Counted from the first letter of the stretch, positions 8,005-17,133 are shown. The stretch: 64,000 bases of DNA from Flavobacteriaceae bacterium F08102 (GCA_023015935.1 JALKAY010000009.1:59367-123366); one strand, 5' to 3'. Notes: generated from the letters alone by a model not told the origin. Program-made: numbers and translations.

Positions 8005-8735
8005 AATTAGCAACGAAAGTAATCATAGTCACTGGAGCATCTAGAGGCATCGGACAAGAAATCGCCAAACTCTTAGCAGAAAATGGTGCCAAGGTCGTAG
8101 TCAATCATTCCAATAGTGAGCCTCAAGCGCTTGCTACAGTTGACAGCATTCGAAAAAATGGCGGAAAAGCCCTTGCCATACAAGCAGACGTAAGTGATCG
8201 AGCTCAAGTAAGTAGATTATTTGAGCAGACCATCGCCGCTTACGGAAAAGTAGATGTTTTGGTAAACAACGCTGGTGTAATGACGTCGAAATTACTCAAA
8301 GATTCAAGTCAAGAAGATTTTAACAAACAATTTGATGTAAATGTAAAGGGAATATTCAACACGTTACAAGAGGCAAACAGCAAGTTGGCCGATGGCGGAT
8401 CCATCATTAATTTCTCCTCGAGTACGGTTAAACTAATGTTTCCTACCTACGCCTTATATTCAGCTTCAAAAGCTGCTGTAGAACAAATAACACGTGTCTT
8501 TGCAAAAGAAATTGGAAGGAACATTTCAGTAAACGCCATTGCTCCAGGCCCCACAGAAACTGCACTGTTTTTAACTGGGAAATCAGAAGAAACCATCGAA
8601 AGACTCACCGCTATGAATGCGTTTAATCGCCTTGGCAAACCCATTGACATTGCACGGATTGTGTTATTTTTAGCCAGCGATGCGTCTAAGTGGATTTCAG
8701 GACAGGTTATTGGCGCCAATGGAGGGATGGTATAA
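8001..8735 (+). CDS. Short-chain dehydrogenase/reductase (SDR family)
   Basis: NAD(P)-dependent oxidoreductase of 244 residues, the classical SDR length. It has the dinucleotide-binding loop TGASRGIG near the N terminus, NNAG, the catalytic Ser in INFSSST, and YSASK as the catalytic Tyr-x-x-x-Lys. The C-terminal part (PGPTETALF, then ISGQVIGANGG) matches the 3-oxoacyl-ACP-reductase-like group often called glucose/ribitol dehydrogenase-like, but the substrate cannot be assigned. The ATG at 8001 overlaps the end of the DoxX-like frame, so the genes are translationally coupled if that frame is intact. It is last in the apparent TetR-controlled operon. Confidence 0.93.
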   Translation: MKLATKVIIVTGASRGIGQEIAKLLAENGAKVVVNHSNSEPQALATVDSIRKNGGKALAIQADVSDRAQVSRLFEQTIAAYGKVDVLVNNAGVMTSKLLKDSSQEDFNKQFDVNVKGIFNTLQEANSKLADGGSIINFSSSTVKLMFPTYALYSASKAAVEQITRVFAKEIGRNISVNAIAPGPTETALFLTGKSEETIERLTAMNAFNRLGKPIDIARIVLFLASDASKWISGQVIGANGGMV

Positions 8736-8889
8736 CGGGATAGCGCCCATCAGATTTCGCATAAAACAAAACAACCGCGTATACATTTAAATACTCCAAA
8801 CACCACGTCAAAAAACGGGAAAAACGGATCAATCTCAAAAATTGTGTGCGAATTGCATTTGTTTTCAGATTTTGTAAAAAAGAATAGCC

Positions 8890-9072
8890 TTGGACAATTA
8901 TCTAGAACTATTAAAATTAATTCTACCAGAATTTCTAATTAATCACTTCGATTTAGTTAAAAATACTAAGAATGATGAAGCTATGCATCTCTATTTTGAA
9001 GAACGCAATGTAACACCCCAAGAAGAAGCTAATCGTATTTTAATAGCTCATGGATTCCATAAAGAAGAATGA
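8890..9072 (+). pseudogene. Truncated ISAon1-type transposase N-terminal region
   Basis: The 60-residue product starts at a TTG; its key stretch is LELLKLILPEFLINHFDLV, then LYFEERN. I recognise this as the N-terminal part of the ISAon1-family transposase N-region protein found widely in Flavobacteriaceae. The usual continuation (a DFPxRG-type block and an RRRW block) is missing and the frame stops after HKEE, so this is a remnant. No catalytic domain, partner frame or inverted repeats are visible nearby. It lies about 85 bases from tRNA-Gln, a plausible insertion spot. The identification rests on memory of the family. Confidence 0.7.
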
Positions 9073-9121
9073 TCCATGATCCATCCAACACCTTGGTAAA
9101 TTCCCATAATCACAAAACAAA

Positions 9122-9150
9122 AAAAAGCTTTCCAAAAAGGAAAGCTTTTT
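9122..9150 (-). terminator. Terminator of tRNA-Gln
   Basis: A 12-bp perfect inverted repeat (9122-9133 and 9139-9150) with a 5-nt loop, followed on the minus strand by U residues. It begins 8 bases beyond the 3' end of the tRNA. Confidence 0.85.
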
Positions 9151-9158
9151 ACTAATTA

Positions 9159-9232
9159 TGGTTGGCCTACAAGGACTCGAACCTTGAACGACGGTACCAA
9201 AAACCGCTGTGTTACCATTACACCATAGGCCA
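9159..9232 (-). tRNA. tRNA-Gln (anticodon TTG)
   Basis: Read on the minus strand it folds as a cloverleaf: acceptor TGGCCTA pairs with TAGGCCA, the anticodon stem CGGT/ACCG encloses the loop TTTTGGT (anticodon TTG), and the T-loop is TTCGAGT. The discriminator is A and the 3' CCA is encoded (9159-9161). The promoter lies at 9265-9294 and a terminator at 9122-9150, so it is a single-gene transcript. Confidence 0.96.
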
Positions 9233-9243
9233 AATTCGAAGAT

Positions 9244-9432
9244 TCAATTTATCTTACGAGGCTGCAAATTTAAATTAAAGTTTCTTTCCCGCAAACATTT
9301 TTTAAAATAAATCACACCTAAATCGTCTATGTATTCCCTAAAAAGCGACAAACCTAGTATTTTAGAAGCCTCTTTAGCATCGATAGTACGATAAAAAATG
9401 GGCATACACTTCAATACACCATAAATTTTCAT
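9244..9432 (-). CDS. Possible small protein of unknown function (62 aa)
   Basis: An ATG-started frame of 62 codons immediately upstream of tRNA-Gln. The product (KIYGVLKCMP..., DAKEASKILGL..., YIDDLGVIYFKKC) looks protein-like rather than random, with a helix-forming middle part. I do not recognise a family. The last third of the frame contains a complete promoter for tRNA-Gln (9265-9294), so that part has another function whether or not the frame is translated. It could be a real small gene or chance; comparison with relatives would decide. Confidence 0.45.
   Translation of the reverse strand: MKIYGVLKCMPIFYRTIDAKEASKILGLSLFREYIDDLGVIYFKKCLRERNFNLNLQPRKIN
9265..9294 (-). promoter_or_regulatory. 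Promoter of tRNA-Gln
   Basis: On the minus strand: TTG (9292-9294), a 19-nt spacer and TAAATTTG (9265-9272). The predicted start lies about 27 bases before the mature 5' end of the tRNA. Confidence 0.75.
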
Positions 9433-9543
9433 TAATTCTCATCCCCTTTGTCCAACTTTAACAGTTTTTTAATATCTCATAAAACCACCTCATTATCAAG
9501 TTGAGATTAATTTAGTAAATTCGCCCAACATAAATTACAATTG

Positions 9544-12500
9544 ATGAATCAATTCAACTATAAAAAGTGGAACGTTATTTTAGGTTGGATAACCTTCGGC
9601 ATCGCCTTAATCACCTATGGCTTAACGATAGAACCTACTGTTAGTTTCTGGGATGTTGGAGAATACATCTCAACAGCCGTTAAACTGGAAGTAGGTCACC
9701 CTCCAGGTGCCCCATTATTTCAAATGATTGGTGCTTTCTTTGCCATGTTTACTTCTGACCCAACGCATATTGCCAAAATGGTTAATTTTATGTCAGCGGT
9801 AGCCAGTGCCTTTGCAATCCTCTTTTTATTCTGGACAATCACGGCCTTGTCAAGAAAAATTATTGCAAAAAAAATAGAAGATTCTCAAGCCAGAGATCTC
9901 GCTATTTTAGGGAGTGGATTCGTAGGAGCCTTAGCCTATACATTTTCTGACAGTTTCTGGTTTAGCGCTGTAGAAGGTGAAGTATACGCCATGTCCTCTT
10001 TTTTAATGGCCCTGCTCTTTTGGTTAGGGTTACGTTGGGAAACCGAAATGGATCAACCACGTGGTCATCGTTGGCTATTGTTGATTTCATTCGTTGTTGG
10101 ACTCTCTTTTGGAGTACATATTTTATCATTACTCGTAATTCCATCCATCGTATTCATCTATTTTTACAAAAAATATAAAAATATAAATACCAAAAAATTT
10201 ATCCTTGCAAACATAATTTCAGTATTGGTATTAGCCTTTGTCTTTAAAATTTTATTCCCCTATACCCTTGCCTTTTTCAGTGTTTGTGAACTGTTTTTCA
10301 TTAATACAGTAGGCCTTCCTTTTAATTCAGGAAGTATAATTGCAGGCATCCTCTTAATTGGAGCATTTTATTTTACAATTAGGTATACGCGAAAAAAGAA
10401 ATTATATGGAGCAAACTTAATTACCCTGTGTTTGCTCTTTATCATGATCGGATTTTCATCGTGGATTATGTTGCCCATCAGAGCCAACGCAAATACAACC
10501 ATTAATGAAAATAATCCTTCTAGCGCACGCGAATTACTCGCTTACTACAATAGGGAACAATATGGAGACGCCAGTATTTTTTACGACTCCTATTATTCAG
10601 AAACGAGACAACAGGACCCTAACGATCCTTGGCGCGATGGGAAACCCAAATATGAAAAAGACGAAAAAGCAGGTAAATACATCATTGTTAATGATTATAA
10701 AAATGCTTTGCCAAATTATACCGACAAACACAAAGGCTTTATTCCGAGAATGGTTGACCCGAATCCGAGTGTAGTTGCAAATTATAAATCTATTGCGGGA
10801 ATTAGCCAGAAAAGTAATCGTCGTCCTACTTTTGGAGAGAATTTAAAATTCATGTTTCAGTTCCAATTTGGGTATATGTATGGACGCTATTTTATGTGGA
10901 ATTTTGTAGGCAGACAAGATGACATTCAAGGAAATCTAGACAATCACGGGAACTGGCTCAGTGGCATAAAGTTTATCGATGAACTTCACTTAGGGAGCCA
11001 AGACAATCTTCCCGCTGAAGTCCTCAACAATAAGGGGAGAAACACCTATTTCTTTTTACCCTTAATCTTAGGAATTATCGGCTTGATTTTTCACTTAAAA
11101 TACGATAAACGGAATTTTTATGTTTTACTACTCTTCTTTTTGTTTACAGGATTAGCGATAATTTTTTACACTAACCCAAAACCTTTTGAACCACGTGAAC
11201 GAGATTATGCCGTAGTAGGCTCTTTTTACGTGTTTGCTGTTTGGATCGGCATGGGAGTCTTAGCAATTTACGAGAATCTAAAACATAAAATTAACCCTAA
11301 AATGCTCTCCATAGGAGCGAGCGCTTTGTGCTTACTTGCCGTCCCAGTATTAATGGGCTATCAAAATTGGGATGATCACGATCGATCTGGACGGTATTCT
11401 GCACGAAGTAATGCAAAAGCGTATCTCGACTCATGTGCAGAAAATGGGATCTTATTCACCATTGGGGATAATGACACCTTCCCGCTCTGGTATATGCAAG
11501 AAGTTGAGAATTACAGAACCGATCTCAAATTAATCAATACCAGTCTTTTTGCAACGGATTGGTATATTGACCAACAAAAACGAAAAACCTACGAGGCAGA
11601 CCCGATTCCGTCAACGCTCACCCATGAACAATACAGAACAGGATCACTAGACATAGCATACCATATTCCTGCCCCACAATTTAAAGACACCGTAATCAAT
11701 ATCAAGTCTTTTATGAACTTTTTAGCAAGTGACGACAAACGCACCTTTGTGGATATTGACGGAAGCGGCAAACTAATTAAATATTATCCTACCAATAAAA
11801 TTCGAATTCCCATTGACAAAGAAGCCGTGTTGAAAAATAAGGTGGTTGCCCTAAAAGATTCAGCTAAAATTGTACCGTATATCGATATAGAAATTGACGA
11901 GGTAGGTTTGCAGAAACACCGTATTTTAATGCTCGATATTTTGTCAAATAACGATTGGACAAGACCTATCTATTTTACGGGAGGTGCCTATGCTGCAGAA
12001 GAATACATCTGGCTAAAAGACTACCTTCAATTAGACGGCTTAGCCTATCGGTTTGTCCCAATTAAAACAAGTAGCAAATCGCCAAGTGGCCGCGATAAAA
12101 GTGTACTTGATCTCGGCAGGATTGATACGGATGTAATGTACGCTAACGTAAAAAAATGGGATTGGACTAACAGCAATAGCGATGACGTTTATTTAGACCC
12201 AGAAACGAGACGAAATAGCATTTCTTTCAGAAACAATTTACTTCGATTAGGAGAAGAATTAATGAATGAAGGTAAAAACGAAAAAGCGGAAGAAATACTT
12301 GACTTATCTCTTGATAAACTACCTATTGTTTCCTACGGACACTACAGTTTAGTCATGGGCTATGCAGAAGTATATTATAAACTTGGCGCAACAGAAAAAG
12401 CAAGAATGGTTACCAATACTCTTGCAGAAATTTTTCAAGATCGCATGCGCTATTACAGCAGCTTAAAATCATCCTATGATTTAATCCAAAATGGCACCGA

Positions 12501-12639
12501 CATAGAAGACACATTACGAATGTATAATTTCATTGTAGCTACAGCTACAGAGTACGATGAAGAAACCTATACAGATAAATTAAAACAAGACTATGTGCGT
12601 TCTGTAAAATCTGTTGAGCATTTATTTGAAGAAGAATAA
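9544..12639 (+). CDS. DUF2723 / GT117-family multispanning membrane protein
   Basis: Large inner-membrane protein of 1031 residues. The N-terminal half holds many transmembrane helices and the DUF2723 signature: SFWDVGEYISTAVKLEVGHP followed by PGAP near residues 35-60. This family is classed as GT117 and related in layout to protein O-mannosyltransferases, where a conserved Asp/Glu of the first periplasmic loop is catalytic; here the acidic residues of WDVGEY are present. The C-terminal part is soluble with helical repeats resembling TPRs. It probably transfers a sugar from a lipid carrier to secreted proteins, by inference from the family. The ATG at 9544 is preferred over an in-frame TTG just before it. 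The next gene overlaps its stop codon by one base. Confidence 0.9.
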   Translation: MNQFNYKKWNVILGWITFGIALITYGLTIEPTVSFWDVGEYISTAVKLEVGHPPGAPLFQMIGAFFAMFTSDPTHIAKMVNFMSAVASAFAILFLFWTITALSRKIIAKKIEDSQARDLAILGSGFVGALAYTFSDSFWFSAVEGEVYAMSSFLMALLFWLGLRWETEMDQPRGHRWLLLISFVVGLSFGVHILSLLVIPSIVFIYFYKKYKNINTKKFILANIISVLVLAFVFKILFPYTLAFFSVCELFFINTVGLPFNSGSIIAGILLIGAFYFTIRYTRKKKLYGANLITLCLLFIMIGFSSWIMLPIRANANTTINENNPSSARELLAYYNREQYGDASIFYDSYYSETRQQDPNDPWRDGKPKYEKDEKAGKYIIVNDYKNALPNYTDKHKGFIPRMVDPNPSVVANYKSIAGISQKSNRRPTFGENLKFMFQFQFGYMYGRYFMWNFVGRQDDIQGNLDNHGNWLSGIKFIDELHLGSQDNLPAEVLNNKGRNTYFFLPLILGIIGLIFHLKYDKRNFYVLLLFFLFTGLAIIFYTNPKPFEPRERDYAVVGSFYVFAVWIGMGVLAIYENLKHKINPKMLSIGASALCLLAVPVLMGYQNWDDHDRSGRYSARSNAKAYLDSCAENGILFTIGDNDTFPLWYMQEVENYRTDLKLINTSLFATDWYIDQQKRKTYEADPIPSTLTHEQYRTGSLDIAYHIPAPQFKDTVINIKSFMNFLASDDKRTFVDIDGSGKLIKYYPTNKIRIPIDKEAVLKNKVVALKDSAKIVPYIDIEIDEVGLQKHRILMLDILSNNDWTRPIYFTGGAYAAEEYIWLKDYLQLDGLAYRFVPIKTSSKSPSGRDKSVLDLGRIDTDVMYANVKKWDWTNSNSDDVYLDPETRRNSISFRNNLLRLGEELMNEGKNEKAEEILDLSLDKLPIVSYGHYSLVMGYAEVYYKLGATEKARMVTNTLAEIFQDRMRYYSSLKSSYDLIQNGTDIEDTLRMYNFIVATATEYDEETYTDKLKQDYVRSVKSVEHLFEEE

Positions 12640-13268
12640 TGAAACCATATCTCATTAAAATGCCAAATTGGATCGATTGGTTTTACCGCGATCAAATTTG
12701 GCGTTTTTCTTCTCCAAAAAAAACGCTCTACCTCACCTTTGATGACGGTCCAACACCTGATATTACCCCATTTGTTTTAGAACAATTGGCACACTTTAAC
12801 GCCAAAGCTACATTTTTTTGTATCGGTAAAAATATCACGGCAAACCAAGCGCTGTTTGAAGAAATAAAAACAGCAGGTCACAGCCTTGGAAATCACACTT
12901 TTTCACATGTAAAAGGCAGCAAAACCTCACTCAAAACTTACCTATATGAAGTAGAAAAGACTGCCGCACTAATGCCTGAAACATCCTTGTTTCGTCCACC
13001 TTACGGACGTATAAAGCGCATGCAAACAAAAGCTCTCAAAAAACGTGGATTCAATGTAATTATGTGGTCAGTATTAAGTGCAGATTTTGACCTTTCAACC
13101 AAACCCGAAATCTGTTATCGAAATGTTGTTAATAACGCGAAAAGCGGAGATATTATCGTCTTTCACGACAGCCTAAAAGCAGCAGAAAAAATACGCTATG
13201 CACTTCCCAAGGTCCTTGCATATTTTCAAGAAAAAGGATACACATTTAACCGTATTCCACAAAATTGA
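12639..13268 (+). CDS. Polysaccharide deacetylase (NodB/CE4 family)
   Basis: Metal-dependent carbohydrate esterase of 209 residues. The motifs are intact: LTFDDGP (Asp35-Asp36), NHTFSH (the His-x-x-x-His metal ligands, 86 and 90), RPPYGR and the late IVFHDS. It removes acetyl groups from N-acetylated sugars such as peptidoglycan or chitin-like polymers; the actual polymer is unknown. No clear signal peptide is visible, although the first 25 residues are aromatic-rich and could associate with a membrane. Its ATG overlaps the stop of the GT117 gene (TAATG), so the two are co-transcribed and coupled. Confidence 0.93.
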   Translation: MKPYLIKMPNWIDWFYRDQIWRFSSPKKTLYLTFDDGPTPDITPFVLEQLAHFNAKATFFCIGKNITANQALFEEIKTAGHSLGNHTFSHVKGSKTSLKTYLYEVEKTAALMPETSLFRPPYGRIKRMQTKALKKRGFNVIMWSVLSADFDLSTKPEICYRNVVNNAKSGDIIVFHDSLKAAEKIRYALPKVLAYFQEKGYTFNRIPQN

Positions 13269-13304
13269 TCTTCATCAATCAATACAAGACAAACTTTAAG
13301 CCAC

Positions 13305-13601
13305 CTATAAATATTGCTGAACTAAGCTAATTAAGGTATTTGCATCTTGTTCTCCTGACTGTCTCCACTTCATTTCCCCATTTTTATAAATGATAAATGT
13401 GGGATTGCCTTTAATTCTCAACGCATTGGCTAAGGTTTCATTTTTATCAATATCAATTTTGATGACCTTCGCTTTATCCCCTAAAGCAGCAGCAACATCT
13501 CTTAATACTTTATGGAAGGAATTATTGTTTTCATTCCAATCAGCATAAAAATCAATTAAAGTCGGAACATTTGAACCTATTAATTCGCCAAATTTTGCCA
13601 T
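13305..13601 (-). CDS. Thioredoxin-like protein without the CxxC motif
   Basis: A 98-residue single-domain thioredoxin fold: LIDFYADW at the end of the second strand, KVIKIDIDKNETLA, then the cis-proline loop RIKGNPTFIIYKNGE (Pro67). Where thioredoxin has WCGPC, this protein reads WNENN (Trp22 onward), and it contains no cysteine at all. It cannot act as a disulfide reductase; a chaperone or binding role is more likely. I recall Cys-less homologues beside polA in other flavobacteria, so this is probably a maintained variant rather than decay. It faces the deacetylase gene and is divergent from polA. Confidence 0.88.
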   Translation of the reverse strand: MAKFGELIGSNVPTLIDFYADWNENNNSFHKVLRDVAAALGDKAKVIKIDIDKNETLANALRIKGNPTFIIYKNGEMKWRQSGEQDANTLISLVQQYL

Positions 13602-14106
13602 GGATACTAGTTTAATTTTCTACATCAATTCAGTATCCCTATTGGATACACATACAAATATAATATATTTAACGTATTATCGAGTTTTTAATAAAATCTA
13701 ATTGCGATAAATATTTGGGTTTAAATTAATTATACCTAACCCCTTGATTCATTTTATTTTAGAATTCGCTAGTAATTCATTAATTATCATGAACAACAAA
13801 AAACCATATACCACTGTTTTTCATTTATTTAACCATTAAAATCAACATCTTTAACCAATCTATTTTCTATTTAATATCTTTATGCTCAGGCATTCCGTTT
13901 TCTATGCTTAGCGATTAAGGAATTATACCTCCTCGCTCCTACACATACAAACTAACCATATAATTTTCAACTCCCTGAACAAAAAAGTGAAAAATGAGAG
14001 GGACCCTCTTCAATTTTCCATAGAAGCATGTATTGACTTAACCATAAATCACGGTAGATCCAAAAAATAAATTTCCTAAATCAAAAGCCATCATCCAAAG
14101 TTTTTG
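13602..14106. other. Non-coding spacer between the thioredoxin-like gene and polA
   Basis: About 505 very AT-rich bases with no credible coding frame on either strand. I see only a short imperfect inverted repeat around 13996-14010 (AGAGGGACCCTCT), too tight to form a normal terminator loop. The polA promoter begins at its right end. It is unusually long for this compact region and may hold an unrecognised RNA, but nothing in the sequence proves that. Confidence 0.5.
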
Positions 14107-14114
14107 TAGCTTTG
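14107..14114 (+). promoter_or_regulatory. -7 element of the polA promoter
   Basis: TAGCTTTG fits TAnnTTTG and lies 21 bases before the polA ATG. It contains the in-frame TTG at 14112, which rules that codon out as a start. No TTG at the ideal distance is obvious. Confidence 0.6.
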
Positions 14115-14135
14115 AAATTCTTCAATTTCTACATC

Positions 14136-16958
14136 ATGTCAAGTCAAAAACGCCTATTTTTAGTTGATGCATACGCCCTCATTTTTAGAGGCTATTACGC
14201 TTTTATCAAAAACCCAAGAATTAATTCAAAAGGAATGGACACCTCAGCAATTATGGGGTTTACGAATTCTTTACTCGATGTAATAAAACGCGAACGCCCA
14301 GATCATTTAGCCGTTTGCTTTGACCGCGGAGGATCAGTTGATCGGGTAGAAATGTTTGAGGCCTACAAAGCCAATAGAGATGAAACTCCAGAAGCCATCC
14401 GTATAGCCATTCCCTATATTGAAAAGCTCTTACAAGCTATGCATATTCCAATCATTGTCAAGGAAGGTTATGAAGCTGATGATATTATTGGTACCCTGTC
14501 TAAGCAAGCAGAAAAACAAGGCTACCAGACCTATATGGTAACCCCTGATAAAGATTTTGCACAATTGGTGTCAGAGAATATATTTATGTATCGCCCCATG
14601 TTTGGAGGTGGATATGAAACTTGGGGAATTCCTGAAGTACAGAAAAAATTTGAAGTAGAACGTCCCGAACAAGTTATCGACTTTTTAGGTATGATGGGAG
14701 ATTCTGTCGATAACATCCCTGGATTACCAGGGGTTGGTGAAAAAACAGCCAAGAAATTCCTCGCGGCTTACGGTAGTATGGAAGGATTATTGGCAAATAC
14801 GCATGAGCTTAAAGGAAAAATGAAAGAAAAAATTGAGGCGAATGCAGAGCTCGGATTACTTTCTAAAAAATTAGCTACCATTATGCTCGATGTACCTGTT
14901 GAATTTCACGAAGAGGATTACGAGTTGAGTCAACCAGACATGCAAAAAGTAACAGATCTCTTTCAAGAACTTGAATTTAGGAGATTGGCTGACAATTTTG
15001 CAAAAGCCTTTAATATGGAACTTCCACAAACTAAAGAAAATAACAAATCTGATTCAACTGATACGTCCCCATCTGCTGGTGCTGGACAATTTTCATTATT
15101 CGGTGAAACTCCTGACGGAAGTGGGCCCCAAATTTCGACTGGGCGCAAAACCATAAACACAACCAATCACCTCTACCAGTTAGTCAATTCACCGTTAGCA
15201 TTAAAATTATTTTTACAACAGCTAAACGCACAAAAAAAAGTCTGCTTTGACACGGAAACTACAGGACTGAACCCCATAACTGCTGAACTTGTAGGCATTG
15301 CATTTTCATGGGAAATTGGCAAGGGCTATTACCTCCCCTTTTCCGAAAATCGAGAAGAGGCACAATCCTTAATAGAACAATTAAGGCCTTTTTTTGAAAA
15401 TACAGAAATTGAAAAAATTGGTCAAAATTTAAAATATGACATCAAAGTACTTAAAAAATACAATCTAAACGTCAAAGGGAAATTATTTGACACCATGTTA
15501 GCGCATTATTTAATCAATCCAGATATGCGACACAATATGGATGTCTTGGCTGAAACCTATTTGAATTACACCCCAGTTTCAATTGAGAGTTTACTCGGAA
15601 AAAAAGGAAAAAATCAACGCTCATTTAGGGATGTACCCCTAGAAGAACAAAGTGAATACGCAGTTGAAGATACAGACATTACTTTACAGTTAGCCGAACA
15701 TTTTAGCAAAGAGTTAACTGAAGCCAATACGCGAAAACTCTTTGACGAAATAGAGGTTCCGCTCGTCAAAGTACTTGCCGATATGGAAATGCAAGGAATC
15801 AATATAGACATCAAATACCTACATCGCTTATCGACTGAACTATCATCAGACATTGCCGCATTAGAAAATGAAATATACAACTTAGCCGGTACAGAATTTA
15901 ATATTGCTTCTCCAAAACAACTCGGCGTCATTTTATTTGAAAAATTAAAACTCGTTGACAAACCTAAAAAAACAAAAACGGGCCAATATTCAACCGCCGA
16001 AGATGTATTGCGATATTTAGCTAAAGAACACAAAATTGTCGACTGTATTTTAGAATATCGTGGCTTGGCAAAATTGAAAAGCACCTATGTAGACGCCTTA
16101 CCACTTCAAGTTGAACCGAGCACAAAGCGCATACATACTGAGTATATGCAGACGGTAGCTGCAACGGGACGATTAAGCAGCAACAACCCCAATTTACAAA
16201 ACATTCCCATTCGCACAGAACGCGGACGACAAGTGAGAAAAGCATTTATTCCACGTAATGAAAATTACACCCTTTTAGCAGCTGATTATTCGCAAATAGA
16301 ATTGAGAATTATTGCTGCACTAAGTGAAGAAGAAAACATGATTTCTGCGTTTAAAAACGGGGAAGACATTCATCGATCTACCGCCTCAAAAGTATTTAAT
16401 GTGCCCACCAACGAGGTAACAAGAGCGCAACGAAGCAATGCTAAAACAGTCAATTTCGGAATTATCTATGGCGTATCAGCTTTTGGACTCAGCAATCAAA
16501 CAGACTTATCGAGAAGCGAAGCAAAAGAACTCATTGACACCTATTATGAAACCTACCCCAAATTAAAAAAGTACATGAATGCGCAAATCGCATTTGCACG
16601 TGAACATGGTTATGTAGAAACCATCTTAGGAAGAAGGCGATACCTCAACGACATTAATTCTAGAAATGCCGTTGTACGCGGTGCAGCAGAACGCAATGCC
16701 GTTAATGCACCTATTCAAGGAAGCGCAGCTGATATAATAAAAATTGCCATGATTAATATCTATAATAGACTCGAAAAAGAAGGACTTAAATCCAAAATGC
16801 TCTTACAAGTACATGACGAACTGGTCTTTGACGCCCTGAAATCAGAACTCGATCAATTACGCCCCTTGATTAAAGAAGAAATGGAAAATGCTGTACATTT
16901 AACTGTACCATTGGATGTAGAAATAGACGAAGGCCCAACATGGTTAGATGCACATTAA
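14136..16958 (+). CDS. polA: DNA polymerase I, full length with proofreading domain
   Basis: Repair and Okazaki-fragment polymerase of 940 residues. The N-terminal 5' nuclease domain (about 1-290; DPVD-type acidic sites such as EADDIIG and GDSVDNIPG) is followed by a linker, a 3'-5' exonuclease with intact catalytic residues (FDTETTGLNP, NLKYDIKVL, YAVEDTDIT), and the polymerase domain: motif A ADYSQIELRI, motif B RSNAKTVNFGIIYG, motif C QVHDELV. The linker contains QFSLF (residues 318-322), which resembles a sliding-clamp-binding peptide. The start is the ATG at 14136, because the upstream in-frame TTG lies within the promoter. It is transcribed alone. Confidence 0.97.
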   Translation: MSSQKRLFLVDAYALIFRGYYAFIKNPRINSKGMDTSAIMGFTNSLLDVIKRERPDHLAVCFDRGGSVDRVEMFEAYKANRDETPEAIRIAIPYIEKLLQAMHIPIIVKEGYEADDIIGTLSKQAEKQGYQTYMVTPDKDFAQLVSENIFMYRPMFGGGYETWGIPEVQKKFEVERPEQVIDFLGMMGDSVDNIPGLPGVGEKTAKKFLAAYGSMEGLLANTHELKGKMKEKIEANAELGLLSKKLATIMLDVPVEFHEEDYELSQPDMQKVTDLFQELEFRRLADNFAKAFNMELPQTKENNKSDSTDTSPSAGAGQFSLFGETPDGSGPQISTGRKTINTTNHLYQLVNSPLALKLFLQQLNAQKKVCFDTETTGLNPITAELVGIAFSWEIGKGYYLPFSENREEAQSLIEQLRPFFENTEIEKIGQNLKYDIKVLKKYNLNVKGKLFDTMLAHYLINPDMRHNMDVLAETYLNYTPVSIESLLGKKGKNQRSFRDVPLEEQSEYAVEDTDITLQLAEHFSKELTEANTRKLFDEIEVPLVKVLADMEMQGINIDIKYLHRLSTELSSDIAALENEIYNLAGTEFNIASPKQLGVILFEKLKLVDKPKKTKTGQYSTAEDVLRYLAKEHKIVDCILEYRGLAKLKSTYVDALPLQVEPSTKRIHTEYMQTVAATGRLSSNNPNLQNIPIRTERGRQVRKAFIPRNENYTLLAADYSQIELRIIAALSEEENMISAFKNGEDIHRSTASKVFNVPTNEVTRAQRSNAKTVNFGIIYGVSAFGLSNQTDLSRSEAKELIDTYYETYPKLKKYMNAQIAFAREHGYVETILGRRRYLNDINSRNAVVRGAAERNAVNAPIQGSAADIIKIAMINIYNRLEKEGLKSKMLLQVHDELVFDALKSELDQLRPLIKEEMENAVHLTVPLDVEIDEGPTWLDAH

Positions 16959-17037
16959 TACTAAACCAAGCAAATGTTGCCACATTTTAACCATCCAAAT
17001 TTCAACTAAAAAGAAATATCCCATATGATAAAAACAC

Positions 17038-17055
17038 TTCGTTTACGCAAACGAA
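17038..17055. repeat. Hairpin in the polA-rplM gap
   Basis: TTCGTTT-ACGC-AAACGAA is a perfect 7-bp stem with a 4-nt loop, about 80 bases after the polA stop. No U tract follows, so it is not a classical terminator; it could protect the polA mRNA 3' end. The rest of the gap (16959-17133) shows nothing else. Confidence 0.45.
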
Positions 17056-17133
17056 TTCACACTAAATACTACCTCAAAGGTAACTCCTTCATTTTATGCA
17101 TACTTCCTGAAAATTAAATTGCTGAATTCCTAT

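Noticed and set aside
13996..14010. AGAGGGACCCTCT as a terminator
   Set aside because: The two arms leave almost no loop and no U tract follows.
14112..14135. TTG start for polA
   Set aside because: This TTG lies inside the TAGCTTTG element. The ATG at 14136 begins the normal Pol I N terminus. The same reasoning moved the starts of pyrH, asnS and the second TetR gene.
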